A stretch of 9,288 bases of DNA from an uncultured Pseudomonadaceae bacterium (GCA_947630465.1 CANRHT010000074.1:1-9288), one strand, 5' to 3'. Numbered from the stretch's first letter, positions 1-6,122 are shown. The notes: generated by a model not told the origin, from the letters alone. Made by a program: numbers and translations.

Positions 1-339
1 CCTAAAGAAACTCACCGCGCCACTGCCATTGAAGAGCAGCTGAAAAAACCGTTGAGCTGGCATTCTATAAATGCGTTAAAAGAGTCAGACGGTCAATCAT
101 TGCTGCCAGCAATGGCTACTTTGTGTATTTCTGCAGGTCGTAAAGATAAATTACGTCCGGGTGATATTCTTGGTGCGCTGACCGGTATTGGCGGCTTAAC
201 CGGTGCACAGGTGGGTAAGATTTCGATTTTTGATCATCAGGCTTTTGTAGCAGTAGAGCGTTTATTAGCACGTGAAACTCAGCAGCGTTTAGAAGCCGGG
301 AAAATCAAAGGCCGCAGTTTGAAAATACGCGTGCTGTAA
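1..339 (+). CDS. dbpA: ATP-dependent RNA helicase DbpA, C-terminal part (5' end outside window)
   Basis: The frame is open from base 1 and ends at TAA 337-339, giving 112 residues of the C-terminus. What remains is the end of helicase domain 2 plus the DbpA RNA-binding domain. Diagnostic stretches are MATLCISAGRKDKLRPGDILGALTG and GKIKGRSLKIRVL, which closely resemble the E. coli DbpA tail (MATLCI, K.RPGD.LGALTG, GKIKG). In this family the domain binds hairpin 92 of 23S rRNA and directs the DEAD-box helicase to 50S ribosome assembly. The DEAD motifs lie upstream and cannot be checked here. The gene is convergent with the small gene at 361-591, only 21 bp away, and no clear terminator hairpin fits in that gap. 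Confidence 0.93.
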   Translation, partial: PKETHRATAIEEQLKKPLSWHSINALKESDGQSLLPAMATLCISAGRKDKLRPGDILGALTGIGGLTGAQVGKISIFDHQAFVAVERLLARETQQRLEAGKIKGRSLKIRVL

Positions 340-360
340 GTGTGCTCGTTGAGTTGAAGC

Positions 361-591
361 TCAGTTGTGTGTTGTGTGCGATGCATGGCGCAGCGGTGTC
401 AGTAAATCACTGAGGCCGTTGTGGTCAATTTCATGCATCAGTTCTAACAGTCGGCCAATATCGCTTTTAGGAAAACCCTCACGGGCAAACCAGTTCAGGT
501 ATTGGCCGGGTAAGTCAGCAATCAAACGGCCTTGGTATTTGCCAAAGGGCATGCGGGTGGTAACAAGGCGTTGTAAGTCTTTAGGTTGCAT
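361..591 (-). CDS. DUF3820 (QSregVF_b) family small protein
   Basis: This is a 76-residue cytosolic protein with no signal peptide or membrane segment. The core RMPFGKYQGRLIADLPGQYLNWFAREGFP, followed by LLELMHEIDHNGL and LLTPLR, is typical of DUF3820, named in Pfam as a putative quorum-sensing-regulated virulence factor. No biochemical activity is established. The ATG at 591 (MQPKDL...) is preferred because homologues begin a few residues before the first Leu-rich stretch and GTGAAG lies just upstream. An in-frame GTG at 600 would add three residues but has no ribosome-binding sequence. The gene runs toward dbpA and is divergent from the glutaredoxin gene, sharing the 592-720 interval with it. 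Confidence 0.82.
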   Translation of the reverse strand: MQPKDLQRLVTTRMPFGKYQGRLIADLPGQYLNWFAREGFPKSDIGRLLELMHEIDHNGLSDLLTPLRHASHTTHN

Positions 592-679
592 GGGCTTCAC
601 TACAAAAGGGTGGCAAGGACTGCTATGGTCGCAAATATTCGCGCGCTGTGCATGCTGGCGTAGCGTTAACTAAACATGG

Positions 680-698
680 GGTAAGTGCAGCGCTTACC
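680..698 (+). promoter_or_regulatory. Short hairpin in the leader of the glutaredoxin gene
   Basis: GGTAAGTG (680-687) pairs with CGCTTACC (691-698) around a three-base CAG loop, with one T-G wobble. It ends 11 bases before the purine-rich ribosome-binding site. It is not followed by a T-run, so it does not look like an intrinsic terminator. The alternative GTG start at 685 would lie inside this stem, which argues against that start. Any regulatory role is inference. Confidence 0.35.
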
Positions 699-708
699 TG
701 TATTGTCT

Positions 709-715
709 GAGAGAG
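709..715 (+). promoter_or_regulatory. Ribosome-binding site that fixes the glutaredoxin start
   Basis: The purine run GAGAGAG ends five bases before the ATG at 721. This supports the ATG over the in-frame GTG at 685, which would add twelve residues with no matching Shine-Dalgarno sequence. Confidence 0.6.
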
Positions 716-720
716 TGTCT

Positions 721-1086
721 ATGATTGTTAAAGGTTTACGTAATGGCTTAGGTCAATTAATTATTTTTGCTGATTGGCTGACGCGTCCAAAACCTCAGCA
801 GCGCACGCCAGAGCAACAGGCTGAAGTGGATGCAGCAACGGCACATTTGGCTTTATATCAGTTTGCCGCTTGCCCATTTTGCGTGAAAGTTCGCCGTGGA
901 ATGCATGCCTTAAATCTTAAAATCGAACTGCGTGATGCGAAGAATAACCAAGCGTTTCGTCAAGAATTAGACGAGCAGGGCGGTCGCATTAAAGTTCCGT
1001 GCTTGCGTATTGAGGAAGCAGGTGAAGTGCGCTGGATGTATGAGTCCAATGATATTCTTGCTTATCTGAAAGAGCGTTTTGCTTAA
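721..1086 (+). CDS. Glutaredoxin-domain protein with N-terminal hydrophobic segment
   Basis: This 121-residue protein has a glutaredoxin fold preceded by an amphipathic or hydrophobic N-terminus (GLGQLIIFADWLTRP, about residues 9-23) that may attach it to the membrane. The redox motif CPFC is at residues 51-54 in LALYQFAACPFCVKVRRG. The usual cis-proline follows in IKVPCLRI, and WMYESNDILAYLKERFA corresponds to the C-terminal glutathione-binding and helix region. The expected role is thiol-disulfide exchange using glutathione, but the substrate is unknown. Pseudomonas genomes carry similar stand-alone glutaredoxin proteins of this size with an IKVPCLRIEE signature. It is not grxA, grxC or grxD, so no symbol is given. 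It appears monocistronic, followed by a long non-coding interval with structured repeats. Confidence 0.88.
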   Translation: MIVKGLRNGLGQLIIFADWLTRPKPQQRTPEQQAEVDAATAHLALYQFAACPFCVKVRRGMHALNLKIELRDAKNNQAFRQELDEQGGRIKVPCLRIEEAGEVRWMYESNDILAYLKERFA

Positions 1087-1137
1087 GTTTGATTATTTGA
1101 ATGCCTGCTAGCTTTATTTTTGTAGCAATCAGAATGA

Positions 1138-1252
1138 GTGCATGCCGTACTTCGGGGTTGGTGTTTTTCCGTCGATGAGCCCATCCAGGGCTCAACTCCG
1201 GCGCTCGCCATCCTTGGCTCGCTCGTCACACCAACCCCGAAGTACTCGTTGA
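1138..1252 (-). repeat. 115-bp structured inverted-repeat element, copy 1
   Basis: An 18-base arm (1147-1164) is perfectly complementary to 1228-1245, with 63 bases between them. Read on the minus strand, the spacer holds two hairpins. One has GCG and GCC stems around loop AAGGAT (plus-strand 1201-1222). The other has a perfect 7-bp stem around loop TGGAT (1176-1194). Conserved flanks extend the element to 115 bases: TCAACGA before the first arm and GGCATGCAC after the second, in minus-strand sense. The same layout recurs in the opposite orientation at 1361-1475. Small open frames across it are byproducts of the repeat. It could be a non-autonomous mobile repeat, a cruciform-forming protein site or a structured RNA; the sequence alone does not decide. 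Confidence 0.75.
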
Positions 1253-1280
1253 CCAATTGCAGTGTTTGCATCAGTGCACT

Positions 1281-1338
1281 CTGAGCCCAAAAGCAGGTGC
1301 GAAGTTATTTGGATTTGCTTTTAAAGAGGCGGACTCAG
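1281..1338. repeat. Central imperfect inverted repeat between the two elements
   Basis: CTGAG (1281-1285) and AAAAGCA (1289-1295) are mirrored by TGCTTTT (1316-1322) and CTCAG (1334-1338), with unequal internal loops. The symmetry centre of the inner pair, about 1305.5, almost coincides with the centre of the two 115-bp elements, 1306.5. That suggests the whole 1138-1475 stretch is one large imperfect palindrome. Confidence 0.45.
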
Positions 1339-1360
1339 TATGAGCAGACAACATCACAGA

Positions 1361-1475
1361 TCAATGAGTACTGCGTGGGTTTCGTGGCAAGCGCAGCCAT
1401 GGATGGCGCAGCGCCCGAATCACGCCGGGATGGCGTGTTGAGGGAAGAACGATACCCGCGCAGTACGGCACGCAC
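1361..1475 (+). repeat. 115-bp structured inverted-repeat element, copy 2
   Basis: Left arm 1368-1385 pairs with right arm 1449-1466 at 16 of 18 positions (one of the other two is a G-T wobble). The arms again enclose exactly 63 bases. Hairpin 1 has GCGC (1391-1394) with GCGC (1411-1414) and GCC with GGC around loop ATGGAT (1399-1404). Hairpin 2 is CACGCC (1421-1426) with GGCGTG (1432-1437) around loop GGGAT. Flanks TCAATGA and GGCACGCAC match those of copy 1 on its minus strand. The arms of the two copies agree at only 12 of 18 positions, yet each copy keeps its own complementarity. That points to selection on structure or to ancient divergence of a palindromic family. Confidence 0.75.
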
Positions 1476-1519
1476 ATATCGTGCACAGTATTTTTATTGA
1501 ATTGTGTAAGTATCAATAT

Positions 1520-2446
1520 TCAAAGAATCGTCGCCAGATCAATCTGATCACTGCGCTGGATATTCTCTGTCAACGTTCGACATAAACGTAAAAACTCACG
1601 CATGGCATCGGTTTGATACTTGTGTTTATGCCAAATAAAAGTGAAGTGTCGCGTGAGATTCAACTCAGGTGTTTCAATCGCCACCAAACTGCCACGCCGG
1701 AAAGCATCACGCAGCGCTAGACGTGAAATACAACCAATCCCCAAGCCCGACTCCACAGCACGCTTAATTCCCTCAGTATGCTCCAACTCCAAACGAATCA
1801 ACGGCGTATGCTGGCGCTGCAAAAAGGCTTGCTCAAAAGCCACCCGCGTCCCTGAGCCTTGCTCGCGTACAATCCATGCCTCATCCACCAGTTGCGCTAA
1901 ACTCGCTTGACCATATTGCGCCAGCGGATGCTGCGGTGCGCAAAACACCACCAACTCATCGGCAATCCACGGCTCAGCAATAATATTACTGTCTTGGTAA
2001 TAGCCCTCAATTAAACCCAAATCCAATTGATAACTGGCCACTTGCTGCACGATTTGCGCCGTGTTGTGCACATGCAAACGCACCTTACAACTGGGGTGCT
2101 GCTGCATAAAGTGCCCAATCAGCAGCGTTGCTAAATAATTACCAATCGTCATAGTGGCACCCACCGATAGCGAGCCAAAACCATGATTGTCACTGAGTAA
2201 ATCTTCCAGCGCCTGCGCTTGCTCTAGTAACGCCAACGCACGCGGTAATAATTCCAGACCCAAGGCATTAATCATTAACCGCTTGCCGGCACGATCAAAC
2301 AGCATACAGTCGTAACTCATCTCCAATTCTTTCAGCGCCGTGCTGGCCGCCGACTGCGACATCGATAAATAATCGGCTGCTTTAGACACACTTTGCTGTT
2401 GAGCGATGCAGGTAAAAACCTGTAATTGACGCAGAGTTAATCGCAT
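1520..2446 (-). CDS. finR: LysR-family regulator, FinR-like, divergent from fpr
   Basis: This is a 308-residue LysR-type transcriptional regulator, a usual length for the family. Residues 1-60 form the winged helix-turn-helix (LTLRQLQVFTCIAQQQSVSKAADYL..SQSAASTALKELE). The rest is the two-lobed substrate-binding-like effector domain, including GSLSVGATMTIGNYL, LDLGLIEG and ESGLGIGCISRLAL. ATG 2446 is chosen because MRLTLRQLQVF is the canonical LysR N-terminus and a GAGAA sequence lies upstream. A TTG start at 2482 would add twelve atypical residues. In Pseudomonas, FinR is encoded divergently from fpr and is needed for fpr induction under superoxide stress. The symbol rests on this arrangement plus the family, since effector specificity cannot be read from sequence. 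It probably binds the shared intergenic region and may autoregulate. Confidence 0.85.
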   Translation of the reverse strand: MRLTLRQLQVFTCIAQQQSVSKAADYLSMSQSAASTALKELEMSYDCMLFDRAGKRLMINALGLELLPRALALLEQAQALEDLLSDNHGFGSLSVGATMTIGNYLATLLIGHFMQQHPSCKVRLHVHNTAQIVQQVASYQLDLGLIEGYYQDSNIIAEPWIADELVVFCAPQHPLAQYGQASLAQLVDEAWIVREQGSGTRVAFEQAFLQRQHTPLIRLELEHTEGIKRAVESGLGIGCISRLALRDAFRRGSLVAIETPELNLTRHFTFIWHKHKYQTDAMREFLRLCRTLTENIQRSDQIDLATIL

Positions 2447-2462
2447 ATCTGTATTCTCGATA

Positions 2463-2481
2463 TGATGTATGAATATTATCA
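2463..2481. promoter_or_regulatory. Candidate LysR (FinR) operator, T-N11-A dyad
   Basis: TGAT (2463-2466) and ATCA (2478-2481) form a perfect 4-bp dyad separated by 11 bases, fitting the LysR consensus T-N11-A. It lies 17 bp upstream of the regulator start and about 80 bp upstream of the fpr start, a usual place for autoregulation plus activation of the divergent gene. The region is AT-rich, so a chance match is possible. Confidence 0.5.
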
Positions 2482-2552
2482 ATTTAACAGATTAGAAGAT
2501 TAAGCCTACACTCTCATCATTGTTTTTTTACTATTATTTATTGTCTGACATC

Positions 2553-2556
2553 GGAG
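2553..2556 (+). promoter_or_regulatory. Ribosome-binding site deciding the fpr start
   Basis: GGAG is followed by a six-base gap to ATG 2563. An in-frame GTG at 2560 is only three bases away from the site, and an out-of-frame ATG at 2558 is followed at once by a stop. ATG 2563 is therefore the best start and gives the MSNLNV N-terminus seen in Pseudomonas Fpr. Confidence 0.65.
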
Positions 2557-2562
2557 CATGTG

Positions 2563-3339
2563 ATGAGCAATCTAAATGTTGAACAGGTTTTAAGTGTGCA
2601 TCACTGGAATGACAGCCTGTTTAGTTTTAAAACCACCCGTGATCCTGGGTTGCGTTTTGAGAACGGCCAATTTGTCATGATCGGACTTGAAGTGGACGGC
2701 CGCCCACTGATGCGCGCGTACTCGATTGCCAGTCCCAATTATGAAGATCATTTAGAGTTTTTTAGCATCAAAGTTCCCGACGGTCCGCTGACTTCACGTC
2801 TGCAGCATTTAAAAACCGGTGATGCAGTTAAAATCAGTAAAAAACCCACAGGCACTTTATTACTCAGTGATTTGTTACCGGGTAAACACTTGTATTTGCT
2901 CAGCACTGGCACAGGGCTCGCACCTTTTATCAGCGTTATTCAAGACCCAGAAACCTATGAGCGTTTTGATAAAGTGATCTTAGTGCACGGCGTGCGTCAT
3001 GTCAGCGATGTGGCTTACAGCGATTTTATTACGCAAAATTTACCGCACAATGAGTACTTTGGTGAGCAGTTGCGCGATAAATTAATTTATTACCCAACGG
3101 TTACCCGCGAGCCTTTTCGCAATCAGGGTCGTATTACCGACTTAATGCGCAGTGGTAAATTATTTACGGATATTGGCTTACCACCCATCAATCCTGAGCA
3201 TGACCGCGCGATGATTTGTGGTGGTCCCGAGATGCTCAAAGAAACCAGCGCGGTACTGGATGAAATGGGCTTAAGCGTATCGCCGCGTCTAGGCGTCGCC
3301 GCTGACTATGTGATTGAACGCGCATTTGTTGAGAAGTAA
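2563..3339 (+). CDS. fpr: Ferredoxin-NADP+ reductase Fpr
   Basis: This 258-residue FAD enzyme transfers electrons between NADPH and ferredoxin or flavodoxin in the cytosol. The N-terminal FAD domain has RAYSIASP at 51-58 (the RxYS flavin motif) and SIKVPDGPLTSRL for the isoalloxazine and pyrophosphate contacts. The NADP domain has STGTGLAPF at 114-122 and CGGPEML near 220. The chain ends in AFVEK, as in bacterial subclass Fpr proteins whose C-terminus stacks on the flavin. Length and N-terminus match Pseudomonas FprA. In Pseudomonas it is induced by oxidative stress through FinR and supports Fe-S repair, iron mobilisation and redox balance. It is transcribed divergently from the LysR gene and ends at a bidirectional hairpin. 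Confidence 0.95.
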   Translation: MSNLNVEQVLSVHHWNDSLFSFKTTRDPGLRFENGQFVMIGLEVDGRPLMRAYSIASPNYEDHLEFFSIKVPDGPLTSRLQHLKTGDAVKISKKPTGTLLLSDLLPGKHLYLLSTGTGLAPFISVIQDPETYERFDKVILVHGVRHVSDVAYSDFITQNLPHNEYFGEQLRDKLIYYPTVTREPFRNQGRITDLMRSGKLFTDIGLPPINPEHDRAMICGGPEMLKETSAVLDEMGLSVSPRLGVAADYVIERAFVEK

Positions 3340-3384
3340 CCCTCGTGCAAGATAACGCAGGTACATAAGAGTGCCTGCACAAAT

Positions 3385-3422
3385 AAAAACACCGCCAGAT
3401 GCTGATGCATGGCGGTGTTTTT
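3385..3422. terminator. Bidirectional intrinsic terminator between fpr and the DUF4197 gene
   Basis: Twelve bases, AAAAACACCGCC (3385-3396), pair perfectly with GGCGGTGTTTTT (3411-3422). The loop contains a further ATGC/GCAT mini-stem. The GC-rich core is flanked by an A-run on one side and a T-run on the other, so it can work for both convergent genes. Confidence 0.92.
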
Positions 3423-3442
3423 GTATGACGAGTTGGGTTGAA

Positions 3443-4123
3443 TTAACGCAAGGCTTCAAAAACCTTTTTCGCAAGACTGGTGGCCGCTTGCGCAGGGTTT
3501 TGACGAATAGAGGCTTCTTGCTCGCCAATAATAGTAAATAAACCGTTTAGTGCTTGCTCAGCGATATAGTTTTCAATTGAAGCATCTTTAGCGTCAATCA
3601 CACCGAAAGACGCCGCTTGCCCGGCAAAGTTGTTGTACTGCTGAGCCAGCCCAGATGATTGTGTCACTTGCTCAATCATCGGTAAAAAACGGCTGCGCAA
3701 TTGCTCACGGCTGCTGCGATCGAGGTACGCGGTGGCAGAGTTATCGGGGCCGGTTAAAATGCCCTTGGCATCACTGACCGTCATGCGCTTGATGGCATCG
3801 AGTAGCAATGCTTGCGCTTGCGGAATTGCTTGTTCAGCCGCTTGGTTCATGCTGTTTTCTAAGGCTGTCACTTGCTTGCCTTGACCCAGCATCTTCATGG
3901 TGCGCGCTGCTTTACCCAGTTTGCCGGGGAGTTCGATGCGCACCGCCGAGTTTTTATTAAAGCCGCCAGGCTGTCCGAGTTGCTCAACAGCAATACGTGT
4001 ACTTTGTTCAAGTACGGCTTTCATACCATCGCTGGCTTGGTTTTGGCTGATATCGCCCAGAGAAAGGGCACAGGCTTGTGCTGCAAACAGCAGGCCGATC
4101 AATCCGGTGAGGTAGGTGCGCAT
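3443..4123 (-). CDS. DUF4197 domain-containing secreted protein
   Basis: This 226-residue protein has a type I signal peptide (RTYLTGLIGLLFAAQACA, likely cleavage after Ala19 at ACA-LS), so a periplasmic location is expected. The mature part shows the DUF4197 pattern: LSLGDISQ, GMKAVLEQSTRIAVEQLG, GGF, VRIELPGKLGKAARTM, MNQAAEQAIPQAQALLLDAIKRMTVSDAKGILTGPDNSATAYL. It is probably mostly helical. No function is established for this family. The start is supported by GAGGA nine bases upstream of ATG. The cysteine at residue 18 does not sit in a good lipobox, since Leu is missing at -3, so it is not called a lipoprotein. It lies 27 bp downstream of nagB on the same strand and is probably co-transcribed, although I see no functional link. 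Confidence 0.88.
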   Translation of the reverse strand: MRTYLTGLIGLLFAAQACALSLGDISQNQASDGMKAVLEQSTRIAVEQLGQPGGFNKNSAVRIELPGKLGKAARTMKMLGQGKQVTALENSMNQAAEQAIPQAQALLLDAIKRMTVSDAKGILTGPDNSATAYLDRSSREQLRSRFLPMIEQVTQSSGLAQQYNNFAGQAASFGVIDAKDASIENYIAEQALNGLFTIIGEQEASIRQNPAQAATSLAKKVFEALR

Positions 4124-4150
4124 AAGTAAGTATCCTCGATGCAGTCGCGT

Positions 4151-4900
4151 TTAAATAACACTGTTAAGTGCGTGCTCAGGAAGCGCCGCAGCCGCTTCAC
4201 GATCCAGCACAATGGTCAGGTTACTGTGTTGTTTCAATGCTGACGCAGGTAAAGCCTCATCCACAGCGCTATGAAACAGTTGCGCCATAATGTCGGTTTT
4301 ATTAGGACCGGTAGCCACTAAGATGATTTCTTTAGCTTCTAAAATATCCAAAATACCCATAGTGATGGCATGGGTTGGCATTTCATTTTGATCACTAAAG
4401 AAGCGGCCGTTATCAATCCGAGTCTGCTCGGATAACTCAACCACATGGGTGCGGCTGTTAAAACAGGTTTGCGGCTCATTAAAGCCAATATGACCGTTAG
4501 AGCCAATGCCTAACAGTTGCAGGTCTAAACCGCCCCGTGACTGAATCGCGCTTGAGTAGGCCAAGCAGGCTTGTTCAATATCAGCAGCAAGACCATCAGG
4601 TAGATGCACATTGTGCTCAGGAATCTTGAACTGATTGAATAAATGCTGATGCATATAGTAGTTGTAGCTTTGTGGGTGTTGCGCACTTAAACCGATGTAC
4701 TCATCGAGGTTAAAGGTGGTCAGCTGTGAGACATCCAGTGGCTGATGTTGCAGGTCTTGCAGCATTTTTGCATAGACCGGTTCCATAGTACTGCCGGTGG
4801 CTAAACCTAATATAGCGCGCGGCATGGCTTGGATTTTTGCAAGCAGACGCTGGGCGGTATAACGCGAGACATCGTCGACTGTTTCGAAAATTTTATACAT
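4151..4900 (-). CDS. nagB: Glucosamine-6-phosphate deaminase NagB
   Basis: This cytosolic enzyme converts glucosamine 6-phosphate to fructose 6-phosphate plus ammonia. The 249-residue protein has the phosphate loop GLATGST at 32-38, the catalytic Asp motif FNLDEYIGL with Asp66 (E. coli Asp72), and GIGSNGHIGFNEP with His137 and Glu142 (E. coli His143 and Glu148). It is shorter than the 266-residue E. coli enzyme and lacks the C-terminal tail. At the E. coli allosteric positions Arg158 and Lys160 it has His152 and Val154, so it is probably not activated by GlcNAc-6-phosphate, resembling the short Bacillus-type enzyme (inference). ATG 4900 has no strong Shine-Dalgarno sequence. No nagA, nagE or nagC lies in the window. 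A sigma70-like promoter is visible about 50 bp upstream. Confidence 0.94.
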   Translation of the reverse strand: MYKIFETVDDVSRYTAQRLLAKIQAMPRAILGLATGSTMEPVYAKMLQDLQHQPLDVSQLTTFNLDEYIGLSAQHPQSYNYYMHQHLFNQFKIPEHNVHLPDGLAADIEQACLAYSSAIQSRGGLDLQLLGIGSNGHIGFNEPQTCFNSRTHVVELSEQTRIDNGRFFSDQNEMPTHAITMGILDILEAKEIILVATGPNKTDIMAQLFHSAVDEALPASALKQHSNLTIVLDREAAAALPEHALNSVI

Positions 4901-4948
4901 AAAATAGAGCCATTCAAAAGGGAAAAGGCAAGCTGTACTCAGCGATTA

Positions 4949-4976
4949 ATTATAACTGCGTCAGCGTTGCTGTATA
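4949..4976 (-). promoter_or_regulatory. Candidate sigma70 promoter for nagB
   Basis: On the minus strand a perfect -10 box TATAAT (plus-strand 4949-4954) is preceded by TATACA (4971-4976, four of six matches to the -35 consensus) at a 16-base spacing. Transcription would begin near 4942, giving a leader of roughly 40 bases before nagB. The -10 match is strong and the -35 is moderate. Confidence 0.5.
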
Positions 4977-5075
4977 TAAAAAACTGCAGCATAGCAGAGG
5001 GCTGCTTAAGAATATTGAGTTAACAGTAGATGGTTATTAGATGTTATCGGTCTATTCAACTAGGTTTGGGTGCGA

Positions 5076-6122
5076 CTATGACTGTTTCAGTGCGCTACGG
5101 CGAAACTCGCCGGGTGTTTGCTGTGACCAGCGTTTAAACGCACGTTGAAACGCTTCTGCGGAAGAAAAACCCAGCAACCAAGAGATTTCTCCAAAGGTTA
5201 AATCCGTATCACGAATATAACTGCTGGCGAGTTCAAAGCGCGTTTGGTTAACCAATTGCCTAAATTGCGTGCCTTGCGCCGTCAATTTACGCCTCAGCGT
5301 CCAACTGGGCATCTGTAGTTTCTTGGCGATGAGTTCAATATTGGGTTCGCCGGTTTTGAGCAGGGGTGCAATCTGCTGGCGTACTTGCTCAACCAGACTG
5401 TAAGTGCGGGTTTTCAGAGCAAGCTGTTGTTCGCAGAGTTCCAGCAGTGCATGCCAAGTGCTGGGGCAGTGGTTGGGATTGCTGAGCGCAAGACTGGCTT
5501 GGCTTAAGCGCAGACGATTGTGGGTGGCGTTAAATGCAACGGGGCAGTTGAGTTGCTGTGAAAAAACCTCAGCATAAGCGGGCGCGGCATATTCAATCTG
5601 TAATGCGTTAATGTCCAGATCCTGCTGGCACACTTGTTGTAAATAATGCACCCAGCCGCTGAGCACTGACTCAACGACAAAACAGTTGTAGGCGTTATAA
5701 GGTGCAATTGAATAAAAACTAAACCAAGCACCGGTGCTGTCTTCGATAAATTGACTGACGCCACGATAATTTTGCGCATACAAGGGTTCAAAACGACAGA
5801 GACAACGCGCGGCAGCACGCACGCTAGGGGCTTGCGCGGCTGTGATACCCGCTAAGCCTAAATGATGCAGCATGCTGTGCTGGCCAATACTCAAACCCAA
5901 TGCTGGATTTTCTGTTAACTCGATAGCGGCATGTCCGAGGCGCATATAGCGGGCAATGGATAAGCGCGCATGGGGTTGCGCCAGACGCTCAGTATCAAGC
6001 TCAAAGCGCTCAAACAAGGGGGCGGCAGCTACACCGTGCTGCGCCATAGCTGCAGCAATACTGTGGGTGAAGCCGACTGATAAATCACCGAGGCGCATCG
6101 GTGTGCTTGTGGCGATTGTCAT
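5076..6122 (-). CDS. AraC-family regulator, divergent from fadH
   Basis: This is a 348-residue regulator with an N-terminal arabinose-binding-like domain of the PF12625 type over roughly the first 200 residues (LARLSIARYMRLGHAAIELTENPALGLSIG-like region, then FEPLYAQNYRG). A C-terminal double helix-turn-helix follows: IELIAKKLQMPSWTLRRKLTAQGTQFRQLVNQTRFELASSYI and ISWLLGFSSAEAFQRAFKRWSQQTPGEFRR. The second part is the classic AraC signature. ATG 6122 (MTIATSTPMRLGDLSVGF) is preferred because family members start shortly before the GDLSVGF stretch. An in-frame ATG at 6167 would add fifteen residues, and neither start has a strong ribosome-binding site. Being divergent from fadH, it is a likely regulator of that gene; as I recall, P. 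aeruginosa has an AraC gene close to fadH1. The ligand is unknown, and a fatty-acid-related signal is a guess. Confidence 0.88.
   Translation of the reverse strand: MTIATSTPMRLGDLSVGFTHSIAAAMAQHGVAAAPLFERFELDTERLAQPHARLSIARYMRLGHAAIELTENPALGLSIGQHSMLHHLGLAGITAAQAPSVRAAARCLCRFEPLYAQNYRGVSQFIEDSTGAWFSFYSIAPYNAYNCFVVESVLSGWVHYLQQVCQQDLDINALQIEYAAPAYAEVFSQQLNCPVAFNATHNRLRLSQASLALSNPNHCPSTWHALLELCEQQLALKTRTYSLVEQVRQQIAPLLKTGEPNIELIAKKLQMPSWTLRRKLTAQGTQFRQLVNQTRFELASSYIRDTDLTFGEISWLLGFSSAEAFQRAFKRWSQQTPGEFRRSALKQS

Noticed and set aside
340..360. Terminator between dbpA and the DUF3820 gene
   Set aside because: Only a 4-bp TGAG/CTCA dyad is seen around here and there is no T-run.
365..673. 102-codon plus-strand open frame opposite the DUF3820 gene
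   Set aside because: It is antisense to a recognisable conserved protein and shows no domain or start signal of its own.
989..1271. Two minus-strand open frames of 62 and 68 codons across repeat copy 1
   Set aside because: They overlap each other and the palindrome, one also overlaps the glutaredoxin gene, and neither has a ribosome-binding site or family similarity. They follow from the structured repeat.
1138..1475. Integron attC sites or a CRISPR array
   Set aside because: There are only two elements, in opposite orientations and with diverged arms. No attC R/L core boxes, integrase, regular spacers or cas genes are visible.
1467..1496. Possible intrinsic terminator (GCACG/CGTGC followed by TATTTTTATT)
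   Set aside because: The stem is only five pairs, and four other bases lie between it and the T-rich run. It is too weak to call, although it could contribute to ending the glutaredoxin transcript.
1297..1500. 67-codon plus-strand open frame across repeat copy 2
   Set aside because: It lies over the structured element and matches no protein family I know. Its composition (AAMDGAAPESRRDG) simply reads out the hairpins.
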